The notes below the pieces were generated by a model. It did not search any database. It saw nothing but the letters and a program-made list of their open reading frames with translations, and was not told where the DNA came from. From an uncultured Chloroflexota bacterium (GTDB lineage: Bacteria; Chloroflexota; Anaerolineae; Aggregatilineales; Phototrophicaceae), in NCBI GenBank assembly GCA_937870805.1, contig CALMZT010000209.1, positions 1 to 8,916 of the forward strand: a stretch of 8,916 bases of DNA, given 5' to 3'. This document shows positions 1 to 6,643 of this stretch, piece after piece. Position numbers and translations under genes: made by a program. Every line of letters begins with the position of its first letter. The stretch's first letter is position 1.

Positions 1-753
1 CCAATCAATTTGTTTGATCGCCTGTCCGATCAAATCCTGAGCTTGTTTGTGGGTGTGTTTCTGGCGTTTGCTAAAAGAGCGAATACGCTGCACTGTGTCC
101 TGTCCCACCTGTTGTCCATCGGAGAAGACCAAGCCGTTGACGTAGTTGGAGTCCATCCCCACCACACGTCCTTCCATCTTTGGCTCAGGACGCGCCTTTT
201 CAAGGATAAAATCGACAAAGAGACGCCCCTTACGCCAGCCCAGCCGCAGCGTTTTGGACAACTTCCAGCCATCATTCAGTTTGCGGTTAAGGTGGCGTGT
301 GGCGTGAACGGGCAGCAGCAAGCGGGGAGCGCCAGAACCGATCAATTTGACAGCAATGTCGAAGTGGCGCTTCGCAAAAGGTTCAAGTGTGACGAAATGA
401 TAATAGAGCGTGGTTGTCCAGTGGCGTATCTGCGGTTTGCGTTTCTGATCGCTCTCGATTTGACTGCGGACGGTTTCTTTGGCTTGCTTGGCAAGGGCTT
501 GGGCAAGGCGCGTGGTCAAGCCAAAACGTTCGCAACCACGATGCACGGTTGCCAAATCTGCCAGTTCAGAGGAGAAGTCTTGACGCTGCCAGAACAAATC
601 CACAAAATATTGTGTAGCATCGTGACAGCGCTGCAAGAAATCGCGCACGATACTGCCTTGCCCACGTTCAAGTCGTTGAGCAACACGCACGACGAGCGGC
701 GCATAATTTTCGACTTGCGATGCGCTTTTTGCACAGCCTGTGCTCCACCACAC
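1..753 (-). CDS. TnpB-like (IS200/IS605 OrfB type) protein, cut by left window edge
   Basis: This minus-strand frame has no stop from about 876 down to base 1, so the C-terminus lies outside the window. The N-terminal part has a Cys/aromatic-rich helical stretch (LQRCHDATQYFVDLFWQRQ). A beta-rich middle ends in GRLFVDFILEKARPEP. It is followed by a RuvC-I-like segment, GRVVGMDSNYVNGLVFSDG, near 115-168, whose Asp would be the first catalytic acid. This order (wedge region, then VG-x-D, then SDG) is typical of TnpB nucleases encoded by IS605-type elements, although MDSN replaces the usual IDLG. The other RuvC acids and the zinc ribbon would lie to the left, unseen. No ATG precedes this region in frame. 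GTG at 753 or 690 are possible starts, neither with a clear Shine-Dalgarno, so the 5' end is uncertain and may be truncated. The opposite strand is open for 283 codons, but its product (Cys/His-rich, no recognisable domain) reads like an antisense shadow. No tnpA, and no element end that I can identify. Confidence 0.6.
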   Translation of the reverse strand, partial: MWWSTGCAKSASQVENYAPLVVRVAQRLERGQGSIVRDFLQRCHDATQYFVDLFWQRQDFSSELADLATVHRGCERFGLTTRLAQALAKQAKETVRSQIESDQKRKPQIRHWTTTLYYHFVTLEPFAKRHFDIAVKLIGSGAPRLLLPVHATRHLNRKLNDGWKLSKTLRLGWRKGRLFVDFILEKARPEPKMEGRVVGMDSNYVNGLVFSDGQQVGQDTVQRIRSFSKRQKHTHKQAQDLIGQAIKQIDW

Positions 754-867
754 TATTCGTCGGTTGCTGACGAAGAAGGGGCAGCTCCCTTGACTTTTAT
801 CCGTCGATGTTGTGATTTGAAGCCAAGCATATCGAAGAACAGCAAACGATTCAAGGACTGATGAGTT

Positions 868-1989
868 ATGCCTGAATTATCGATCCCTATGTCTTCCGCC
901 GAGCTAGACGAAACGGACATTGAAGCGGTGCTCGGCGTGCTGCGTTCCGGGCGGCTGGCGCTCGGCGCAAAATCCGTTGAATTTGAAAGGCTGATGGCTG
1001 AATATATCGGCGTGAAACATGCCATCGCTGTGAGTTCTGGCACTGCGGCGCTGCATCTGCTGGTACGAGCGCTGAATATCGGCGCGGGTGATGAGGTCAT
1101 TGTGCCGTCATTCACCTTTGCTGCCAGCGCAAACGCCGTGCTCTATGAACGCGCGACGCCTGTGTTCGCGGAAATCGAAACCAACACTTACAACCTTGAC
1201 CCCGACGATGTGCGCCGAAAAATCACGCCGCGCACCAAAGCGATTATGGTCGTTGACGTGTTCGGGCATCCCGCCGAATGGGACACGCTGCAACAGATTG
1301 CCGACGAGCATGGCTTGGTGTTGATTGATGATAGCTGCGAAGCGTTGGGCGCTGAATATCGCGGGCGCAAGATCGGCAGCTTCGGCGCGGCGGGCGCGTT
1401 CGCGTTTTACCCCAATAAACAAATGACCACAGGCGAGGGTGGCATCATCGTCACCCCTGATGACCACATCGCAGAGATGTGCCGCAGCCTGCGCAATCAA
1501 GGGCGCGGGCAGATGAGCGCGTGGCTGGAACACGAAAACCTCGGCTACAACTATCGCCTGGATGAAATGAGCGCGGCATTAGGCGTTTCACAGCTTCAGC
1601 GCATCGAAACTTTTCTGGCAAAGCGTGCCGCTGTCGCGCAGATGTACACGGAACGTCTCGCGGATTTCGATTGGGTACGCACGCCCGTTATACAACCGCA
1701 TGTGCGTATGAGCTGGTTCGTGTACGTCGTCACACTGGCAGATGGATTAGACCGCGATGTCGTCATTGAGCGTATGGAAGCACGCGGCGTACCCGCCAGA
1801 GGCTATTTTTTCCCCGTACATTTGCAGCCCTACGTGCGGCGCATGTTAGATACGCACGATGGGCAACTGCCGCTCACTGAAAATATTGCCGGGCGCACTA
1901 TCGCCCTCCCCTTCCACAACAATCTCACCCGCGCACAGGTGGAGCAGGTTGTGGAGTGTCTCGCTGCGGCGGTGAATGATGTGGCTTAG
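868..1989 (+). CDS. DegT/DnrJ/EryC1/StrS family PLP-dependent sugar aminotransferase
   Basis: Transfers an amino group from an amino acid donor (usually glutamate) to a 4-keto (or 3-keto) nucleotide sugar in the cytoplasm. The 373-residue length is normal for the family. Motifs: SSGTAALH (56-63) for PLP phosphate binding; IDDSCEALGAEY (153-164), in which Asp155 should contact the pyridine nitrogen; FAFYPNKQMTTGEGG (178-192), in which Lys184 forms the Schiff base with PLP; and NYRLDEMSAALG (228-239). Position 179 is Ala where many members have Ser. I believe this is a known subfamily variant. The ATG is preceded by AAGGA at 853-857, ten bases upstream, which supports this start. Its 3' end overlaps the next gene, a 4,6-dehydratase making the 4-keto sugar this enzyme type uses, so the pair resembles PglF-PglE (UDP-bacillosamine route) or similar 4-amino-4,6-dideoxyhexose synthesis. 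The exact sugar and stereochemistry cannot be read from sequence. No acetyltransferase (PglD type) is in the window. Confidence 0.93.
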   Translation: MPELSIPMSSAELDETDIEAVLGVLRSGRLALGAKSVEFERLMAEYIGVKHAIAVSSGTAALHLLVRALNIGAGDEVIVPSFTFAASANAVLYERATPVFAEIETNTYNLDPDDVRRKITPRTKAIMVVDVFGHPAEWDTLQQIADEHGLVLIDDSCEALGAEYRGRKIGSFGAAGAFAFYPNKQMTTGEGGIIVTPDDHIAEMCRSLRNQGRGQMSAWLEHENLGYNYRLDEMSAALGVSQLQRIETFLAKRAAVAQMYTERLADFDWVRTPVIQPHVRMSWFVYVVTLADGLDRDVVIERMEARGVPARGYFFPVHLQPYVRRMLDTHDGQLPLTENIAGRTIALPFHNNLTRAQVEQVVECLAAAVNDVA

Positions 1990-3877
1990 CATCTCGTCGT
2001 CCGTCTTTGCGCCGCTGCTGCGTTCGCAGACACCACGCGCTCACAAATACGCTATCGACCTTGCGCTGTGGACGGTGTGCGGCGTGCTGGCGTTCCTGCT
2101 GCGCGTCGATGACCTGCTGCCGCGCTATCTGCCGACGATGGCGGCGTATGTGCTCATCAGCCTGCCGTTCAAAGCGATACTCATTCGTGCGTTTGGCTTG
2201 CACGCGCAATCATGGCGCAAAGTCAGCGTGCGCGATCTTTCGCGGCTGCTGCAAGCGACGGCATTGGGCACAGCAATCTTGTTCGTGCTCGGTTTGTTTG
2301 TGTTCTTCCCGACCATTTATTTACCGCGCAGCGTGCCGCTGATTGAAGGGGTTCTGGCGATGCTGGCGCTCGGTGAGGTGCGTTTATTGACGCGACTATT
2401 ACATGAACAGATAGCGCGTCACGGCAGTGGCAGTCAAAGCCGCGTGCTCGTGGTCGGGGCGGGCGAGGCGGGCACACTCATTGTCCGCGAACTGCTGCGC
2501 CATCCCGAAGCAGGACTAACGCCGATTGGCTTCGTTGACGATGAGCCAGATAAACAGCGCTCCAGTTATTTAGGGCTGCCTGTGCTGGGCACGCTGGATG
2601 ATTTGCCGCGCGTGGTGCGGGAGAACAACGTGCAGGAGGCGTTGATCGCCATTCCGTCGGCTGATGGGCGCGTGATTCGGCGTGTCGTGAGCAATGCAAA
2701 CGAGGCGGGTATCAAGTATCGCAGCATTCCCGCGCTGCACGACATCCTCAGCGGGCGCGTGTCGATCTCGCAAATCCGCGAAGTCGAGCTTGAAGACCTG
2801 CTGCGCCGCCAGCCGATTCGCCTGAATATCGAGGAGATTTCAGGTTATCTGCATCATCGTGTTGTGCTGATTACGGGCGCGGGCGGCTCGATTGGCTCAG
2901 AGATCACGCGCCAGGTGCTGCGTTTCCAGCCGCGCCAGGTGATTCTGTTGGGGCGCGGCGAAAGCAGCCTGTTCGCGCTGGAACAGGAACTGCGGCGTAC
3001 AGACCCCGACATTCCCTATAAAATCGTTGTTGCTGACGTGCGTGACCGCGCGCGCATGGAGTACGTCTTTCGCTGCCATGAGCCGCAAGTTGTGTTTCAC
3101 GTCGCCGCGCACAAGCATGTGCCATTGATGGAAGACAACCCCGACGAAGCCGTGCTCAACAATGTGATTGGCACCAAAAATGTCGTGGAGTTGGCGCTGC
3201 AATTTGGCGTCGAGCGCTTCGTCAACATCTCCACCGATAAGGCGATTAATCCTACGTCGATCATGGGCGCATCCAAGCGCGCGGCGGAATTTGTGGTGGA
3301 AAAGGTCGCGCGGCAGGCAGCGGCGACTCAGCGTTTCGTCAGTGTGCGCTTCGGCAATGTCCTGGGGAGTCGTGGCAGCGTCGTGCCGATTTTCAAGGAA
3401 CAGATCGCGCGCGGTGGTCCCGTGATGGTGACGCATCCAGAGATGACGCGCTACTTCATGACTATCCCCGAAGCGGCGCAGTTGGTGTTGCAAGCGGGCG
3501 GGCTGGACCTCAATGGCGCGGTGTACGTGCTGGACATGGGCGAACCAGTGAAGATTGTCGATCTGGCGCGCGATATGATTCTGCTGTCAGGGCTGAAACC
3601 GGACGTGGGCATTGATATTCAGTTCACGGGCATACGTCCCGGTGAAAAGCTGTTTGAGGAAATCCTGAGCGAGGAAGAAGGCACGCACGTCTCGAAGCAC
3701 GAGAAAATCTACATCGTCGGCAACACACGCCTACCAGAGCAAAACCTCGATGTGCTGTTAGAGGAACTGTTTGCGGCTGCGCGTACTTATGACGCGGAGA
3801 GAATTAGGAGAGCGTTCGCCGCGCTGATTCCGACGTATAAAGCAACCGAAGTTTCCACTCATTCTACAAAGGCATAA
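1976..3877 (+). CDS. Membrane-anchored UDP-sugar 4,6-dehydratase, CapD/WbpM/PglF family
   Basis: Probably converts a UDP-HexNAc (typically UDP-GlcNAc) to the 4-keto-6-deoxy sugar at the cytoplasmic membrane face, first step toward bacillosamine or related sugars. The 633-residue protein has the full family layout. Four hydrophobic segments lie near 27-43, 52-70, 94-113 and 120-137. A first Rossmann domain follows (VLVVGAGEAG, 157-166). The SDR dehydratase domain starts at LITGAGGSIGSE (298-309). Further motifs are VADVRD (352-357), HVAAHKHVPLME (375-386), STDKAINPTSIMGASKR (419-435), RFGNVLGSRGSV (458-469) and RPGEKLFEE (554-562). The usual catalytic Tyr of YxxxK is Met430, with Lys434 and Ser419, as in the Ser-Met-Lys arrangement described for WbpM-type membrane dehydratases. 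This supports the membrane retaining type over soluble FlaA1/PseB. The gene starts inside the aminotransferase gene (14-base overlap), implying translational coupling. ATG 1979 is an equally possible start. No strong Shine-Dalgarno is visible. Confidence 0.92.
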   Translation: MMWLSISSSVFAPLLRSQTPRAHKYAIDLALWTVCGVLAFLLRVDDLLPRYLPTMAAYVLISLPFKAILIRAFGLHAQSWRKVSVRDLSRLLQATALGTAILFVLGLFVFFPTIYLPRSVPLIEGVLAMLALGEVRLLTRLLHEQIARHGSGSQSRVLVVGAGEAGTLIVRELLRHPEAGLTPIGFVDDEPDKQRSSYLGLPVLGTLDDLPRVVRENNVQEALIAIPSADGRVIRRVVSNANEAGIKYRSIPALHDILSGRVSISQIREVELEDLLRRQPIRLNIEEISGYLHHRVVLITGAGGSIGSEITRQVLRFQPRQVILLGRGESSLFALEQELRRTDPDIPYKIVVADVRDRARMEYVFRCHEPQVVFHVAAHKHVPLMEDNPDEAVLNNVIGTKNVVELALQFGVERFVNISTDKAINPTSIMGASKRAAEFVVEKVARQAAATQRFVSVRFGNVLGSRGSVVPIFKEQIARGGPVMVTHPEMTRYFMTIPEAAQLVLQAGGLDLNGAVYVLDMGEPVKIVDLARDMILLSGLKPDVGIDIQFTGIRPGEKLFEEILSEEEGTHVSKHEKIYIVGNTRLPEQNLDVLLEELFAAARTYDAERIRRAFAALIPTYKATEVSTHSTKA

Positions 3878-3884
3878 GAGCAAT

Positions 3885-4610
3885 ATGACGAAAACCTACG
3901 GACTCAATTGGATTGAAATCGCACGCCGCAGTCTCGCCTTCATTGCCTTTGCATGGCTTGCAAGTTTTTTCTTTCTGTTCTTCGCCAAAGGCGCTATCGC
4001 GTTCAATATCGAGACATTTTTTAGTGGGGCGCTGCTCCTCATTCTCATCGCTGCGGGATTGTGGTTATTACGCGACATCTTTAACTTATTTTGGCAGTAT
4101 CCACGCATTGATTTACAGGAACGCGGTGTTACGCTCATCACCAGAGACTCTGAATTAGACTGGGATTGGGATGAGTTTACAAATTGGTCAGGCAAGTTAA
4201 CCTATCACAAATTGTATGGCGTGATCACCTTGTACATCTCAGGCGCGTGTGAATTCTACAGTAACGATAAGCCGCCTCTAAGAATCAGGGGGACGTTCAA
4301 AGATGCGCCCAAGTTGGCGGGAATTATCATCACGCAAATCATGATGACACAGCTTCCCAAACAGATTGAGGCATTCCATCAAGGCAAAACGCTGGAGTTT
4401 GGATCAGTGACGCTTAACAAAGAAGGTTTATATTATCGCGACACCTTCATTCCCTTTGATGACATGACGAGTGTCGGCATGAATCGCGATTATTTTTTTG
4501 TACATCTCAAGAGCCAACCCAAAAATCCTACCCGCTTAGATCAATGGAAGATGCGGATGCCTGAACTGCTGCTTGCCGTTATGCACAACCTGTTTCACCC
4601 ATCTCAATGA
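3885..4610 (+). CDS. Two-pass membrane protein, DUF6585-like
   Basis: Function unknown. The 241-residue protein begins with a short basic stretch. Two hydrophobic segments follow, near residues 17-38 and 43-63 (with FFFLFF and ALLLILIAAGLWLL). The rest is soluble and beta-rich. The pattern of PRIDLQERGVTLI, then a helical stretch with TQLPKQIEAFHQGKTLEFG, then LNKEGLYYRDTFIPFDDM and a short hydrophobic strand matches my recollection of DUF6585 proteins from Chloroflexota, which are often thought to have a PH-like fold; this was not checked by a profile search. The ATG lies 7 bases after the dehydratase stop, with AAGAG just upstream, so it is probably the last gene of the same operon. Base composition is visibly AT-richer than the two upstream genes, which could reflect membrane codon demand or a different origin. 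It ends 9 bases from the convergent NIPSNAP gene, and I see no terminator hairpin between them. A role in glycan assembly is only suggested by position. Confidence 0.75.
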   Translation: MTKTYGLNWIEIARRSLAFIAFAWLASFFFLFFAKGAIAFNIETFFSGALLLILIAAGLWLLRDIFNLFWQYPRIDLQERGVTLITRDSELDWDWDEFTNWSGKLTYHKLYGVITLYISGACEFYSNDKPPLRIRGTFKDAPKLAGIIITQIMMTQLPKQIEAFHQGKTLEFGSVTLNKEGLYYRDTFIPFDDMTSVGMNRDYFFVHLKSQPKNPTRLDQWKMRMPELLLAVMHNLFHPSQ

Positions 4611-4619
4611 TGTATGTTC

Positions 4620-5354
4620 TTATTCGCCCACATAGCGCAGTGGGGAGCGCAGCGTCGGGCTGAGCAGCAGCGTTTCGGGCGTTCCGCTGAGTAATGCCTC
4701 CAGGGTTTTATGGACATGCGGCGCAACTCTGGCACGTTTTTCAGAGAAGGCGGATTCGCTCGGATATGCCGTAAATACCACGAGCAGATCTTCATTCTGG
4801 ATGGCAGGATGGCGCGGAAAAGTGTTTTCGCTCATCTCGGCAACGAACAAGCCTCGTAGCTGCATCCCCTCTCGTTGATAAGCGGGCAGCACCTGCGTTT
4901 CAAAAGTGTCGATTAAGGCGTCACGCGCGCCGGGTGCAGACTGATAAAAATCAATGGCGATGACGCCCGTTGCGGTTGAAATCGTCCCCGCAGCGAGATC
5001 AGCAGCCATCATCTCGGCAGTCAATCCACAGGTTAAATCAAACTGACCGAGAGGACGCAGCAAATGCACATGGTCGCTGTCGATCAGCATCCCGTTCGTG
5101 ACTTCTCGATGCCGCTTCCATATGTCACCATCATAAAAACTTTGCAGCCCTTCAAGCCGCGTTTGCATATCCGTGTAGCCGCGCAGCCATACGTAATGAT
5201 CGCGCTCACCGATGAGCCTAAATTGACCGAGCACATGCATGTTCACGGCTTGCTGCGAGGCGATGAAGTTTGCCTCGAAGTTGTCGATGAAGTGTTCCCG
5301 CATCTGTGGCTTGAGCAGATAATTGCGAATTTCGAGTACGTTGATGTTCATCAT
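4620..5354 (-). CDS. NIPSNAP family protein
   Basis: Predicted cytoplasmic protein of 244 residues built of two ferredoxin-like (dimeric alpha/beta barrel) halves, a fold used for small-molecule binding or oxygenase-like roles. The exact activity is unknown. The N-terminal half shows MMNINVLEIRNYLLK, then QFRLIGERDHYVWLRGY (44-60) and LQSFYDGDIWKRHR (70-83), the characteristic NIPSNAP succession of R-x-Y strand, WLRGY and FY-x-G/W-x-x-H/R. The second half (about 130-244) repeats the strand-helix pattern with LLVVFTAYPSESAF. The frame extends upstream to TTG 5396, but ATG 5354 (followed by a second ATG) has AGGA eight bases upstream and begins the family fold directly, so I chose it. No signal peptide. 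It lies downstream of the DUF1579-like gene on the same strand, across a 278-base gap filled by a palindromic element, so joint transcription is uncertain. The nearby WYL regulator is of a type often linked to such enzymes, which is only suggestive. Confidence 0.85.
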   Translation of the reverse strand: MMNINVLEIRNYLLKPQMREHFIDNFEANFIASQQAVNMHVLGQFRLIGERDHYVWLRGYTDMQTRLEGLQSFYDGDIWKRHREVTNGMLIDSDHVHLLRPLGQFDLTCGLTAEMMAADLAAGTISTATGVIAIDFYQSAPGARDALIDTFETQVLPAYQREGMQLRGLFVAEMSENTFPRHPAIQNEDLLVVFTAYPSESAFSEKRARVAPHVHKTLEALLSGTPETLLLSPTLRSPLRYVGE

Positions 5355-5383
5355 GTTTCTTGTCCTAATCCTGCGTGAAAGCT

Positions 5384-5544
5384 GCTCCGAGTTCAATGCA
5401 GTTTAACTATTTAATGCGGATAGCCCGCCAGAGACTAAAGTCTCCGGCTGCCAAAGTGCCACGTCCACCGAAGTGGACAGAAAAGGCTTTTCAGATCCTG
5501 GTGTATATCCCTATTCATTGATCAAAGCGCATAAAACTCGGAGC
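5384..5544. repeat. MITE-like or REP-like palindromic element with three internal hairpins
   Basis: A 10-bp perfect inverted repeat bounds this block: GCTCCGAGTT at 5384-5393 and AACTCGGAGC at 5535-5544. Weaker matching continues inward (ATGC and TTT at the same offsets), giving imperfect terminal repeats of about 20 bp. Inside are three hairpins in a row. The first, 5427-5448, has arms GCCAGAGACT and AGTCTCCGGC around AA with one mismatch. The second, 5463-5478, is GTCCAC-CGAA-GTGGAC. The third, 5480-5492, is GAAAAG-G-CTTTTC. There is no ORF or transposase. It fills most of the 278-base gap between the NIPSNAP and DUF1579-like genes. The left arm lies 30 bases upstream of the NIPSNAP start, so it could also affect that gene's leader or promoter. 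I cannot see a clear target-site duplication. Confidence 0.5.
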
Positions 5545-5632
5545 TAACTTTGAATCTGTAAACTTCTCAAGAGGTTGAAAGCGTTAATATATGAATGGAT
5601 TTCTAAACCGCATCGCCGATAACCAGCGTCAA

Positions 5633-6118
5633 TTAGTCTTCAATGCGCTCGAACGTCATCACCCAATTGCTTTCCCACGTTTGCCCGTTGTCAGTGGAGA
5701 AAAACTGCTCCCAACGCGGCATCGGCGTATTGATGTTCGACCATACGAAGCGTACAGTAATCGGGATACCCTGATACACATCGGGACCCTCGAAGACGCC
5801 GACGCCATCCTTGAACGTGCCAGCGACGGGCGGCTGCATGATGCCGTCGCTATAGCTCACCCAATAGATGTACCAGCGCTGTTCTGCACGGTTGAAAAAG
5901 CGCAGCGCCATGCCGATGGGTGTGCCGTCCTGCGCGATGAGTTGATCGGTGTTGCCCAGCCCGCCCAGCGCAGGTAAACACTGCTGCGTGGCGTCGAAGT
6001 CTTCCCATTCGCTGCTGCCTTGCAGACGCTTCTTCAGCTTGTGGTTGTGGACAATCCAGCGCCCGTAGAAAAAATCAAAGTCGTGAGAGACATCGGTTTT
6101 TTGAATTGCTGCCGTCAT
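5633..6118 (-). CDS. DUF1579-like beta-rich small protein
   Basis: A 161-residue cytoplasmic protein of unknown function, without signal peptide or membrane segment. The N-terminus FDFFYGRWIVHNHKLKKRL (14-32) and the C-terminal WEQFFSTDNGQTWESNWVMTFER (136-158) fit the DUF1579 type of lipocalin-like beta-barrel. There, F-x-x-G-x-W opens the barrel and a W-E-x-x-x-S-x-D-x-G-x-T-W strand pair closes it. The middle (RFFNRAEQRWYIYWVSYSDG) is aromatic-rich, consistent with a barrel interior that could bind a small hydrophobic or planar ligand. The ATG has AAAAGGA with good spacing (GGA nine bases upstream), which supports the start. The gene is divergent from the empty 6119-6352 stretch. The duplicated 26-bp element lies 55 bases upstream of its start, which makes it a candidate target of the WYL regulator encoded at 6703-7650. 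The family assignment is from pattern memory and would need a profile search. Confidence 0.75.
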   Translation of the reverse strand: MTAAIQKTDVSHDFDFFYGRWIVHNHKLKKRLQGSSEWEDFDATQQCLPALGGLGNTDQLIAQDGTPIGMALRFFNRAEQRWYIYWVSYSDGIMQPPVAGTFKDGVGVFEGPDVYQGIPITVRFVWSNINTPMPRWEQFFSTDNGQTWESNWVMTFERIED

Positions 6119-6158
6119 GAGTCAATTTCCTTTTGAAGTGTATTTGAGTACGTTATGT

Positions 6159-6198
6159 TTATCATCTTTTCAAATGCGGTTATAATCCGTCCTCATTA
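6159..6198 (+). promoter_or_regulatory. Copy 1 of 26-bp duplicated promoter/operator element, with sigma-70-like boxes
   Basis: Positions 6173-6198 match 6644-6669 at 25 of 26 bases (single C/A difference at 6188/6659), in the same orientation. A CGTTAT lies exactly 16 bases before both copies (6151-6156 and 6622-6627). The element contains TATAAT at 6181-6186. Upstream of it, at 16-base spacing, TTATCA (6159-6164) is a passable -35 box, so a rightward promoter is plausible although no gene follows it. Read on the other strand, the core gives TATAAC, a possible -10 box for the DUF1579-like gene 55 bases away. It may therefore be a divergent promoter or a regulator binding site. Confidence 0.5.
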
Positions 6199-6227
6199 AG
6201 ATCAGTTTTGGCAAGTAGTAAAATGAT

Positions 6228-6300
6228 GTAGTGGTTGAAAAGTAAGCGATGGTTTCGGCGAACAAGGGGATTAATCCCCTTGTTCAGCATTGACCACTAC
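6228..6300. repeat. Nested palindromic element with a perfect 26-bp palindrome
   Basis: A perfect 26-bp palindrome spans 6260-6285. Each half is GAACAAGGGGATT or its complement, centred on TTAA. It lies inside an outer inverted repeat, GTAGTGGT (6228-6235) and ACCACTAC (6293-6300). The spacing is asymmetric: 24 bases on the left and 7 on the right. No T-tract follows on either strand, so an intrinsic terminator is unlikely. The only ORF through it is 13 codons long. It resembles short REP/MITE-type elements that scatter GGGG-N-CCCC palindromes through genomes, or it could be a structured RNA or a dyad for a DNA-binding protein. Confidence 0.5.
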
Positions 6301-6335
6301 CTAAAATGTTCCCTCAACCATTTGATGACTGAGGG
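6300..6335 (-). terminator. Possible weak terminator downstream of the first AEQHRL small protein
   Basis: Read on the minus strand, CCCTCA and TGAGGG (6311-6335) form a 6-bp stem with a 13-base loop, followed by AACATTTTA. The hairpin begins 17 bases after the stop of the small gene at 6353. The stem is short and the T-run is only four bases, so termination efficiency is doubtful. Confidence 0.3.
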
Positions 6336-6352
6336 GACAAGTGTTAAGCCAA

Positions 6353-6598
6353 CTAAAAAGTGCCCACTGTGAACTTACGTTTGCCCTGATTGCGTGCGGG
6401 AATTGAAGGGGTGCTGCGCTTTGCGGGTTCGACGGTAACAGGACGTGGGTTGAAGATTTGTCGAATGCTTGCCGAAATCCGATCAGATGGTTGAGGCTTG
6501 CCGGATTGCGCCTCTTGCATGAGACGGTGCTGCTCTGCTTCGTTCGCCAGGGTCTGTTGATGATCCTGAACGATTTGCTGCATCATGTAAACGTTCAC
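6353..6598 (-). CDS. Small AEQHRL-motif protein, copy A (81 aa), function unknown
   Basis: A small soluble protein. Residues 1-30 form a probable amphipathic helix (MNVYMMQQIVQDHQQTLANE followed by AEQHRLMQEA). A basic, Pro/Ser-rich and probably disordered tail ends in GKRKFTVGTF. I recognise no named domain. It shares AEQHRL-x-Q-x-A with the 74-residue protein at 7772-7996, and both sit head-to-head with a plus-strand transcription regulator. The frame opens at TTG 6601, but GTG 6598 is preferred because GAGGGAG lies seven bases upstream of it and NVYMM follows at once. ATG 6586 is also possible. The gene is divergent from the WYL regulator gene, and the second copy of the 26-bp element lies 46 bases upstream. 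It may act as a regulator partner or simply be co-regulated; no evidence separates these. Confidence 0.7.
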   Translation of the reverse strand: MNVYMMQQIVQDHQQTLANEAEQHRLMQEAQSGKPQPSDRISASIRQIFNPRPVTVEPAKRSTPSIPARNQGKRKFTVGTF

Positions 6599-6643
6599 CA
6601 AATTTCTCCCTCAATCTCTAGCGTTATCTCTACTATAAAGTTG

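Noticed and set aside
790..818. Possible promoter for the sugar operon: TTGACT at 790-795 and TGATTT at 813-818
   Set aside because: The -35 box is acceptable but the -10 match is poor, so I do not list it as a feature.
10..861. A 283-codon plus-strand open frame starting at ATG 10
   Set aside because: Its product has no recognisable domain and an odd Cys/His-rich composition, while the opposite strand reads as a coherent TnpB-like protein. I treat it as an antisense shadow.
753..1533. Long minus-strand frames across the aminotransferase gene (753-1115 and 1108-1533)
   Set aside because: They lie antisense to a gene with complete family motifs and encode low-complexity Ser/Ala- or His-rich products.
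2897..3493. A 198-codon minus-strand frame inside the dehydratase gene
   Set aside because: Antisense to the SDR catalytic domain; the translation is His/Arg-rich without domain structure, as expected of a shadow in GC-rich coding DNA.
5591..5977. A 128-codon plus-strand frame opposite the DUF1579-like gene
   Set aside because: The minus-strand gene has a good ribosome binding site and family-like motifs; the plus frame has neither.
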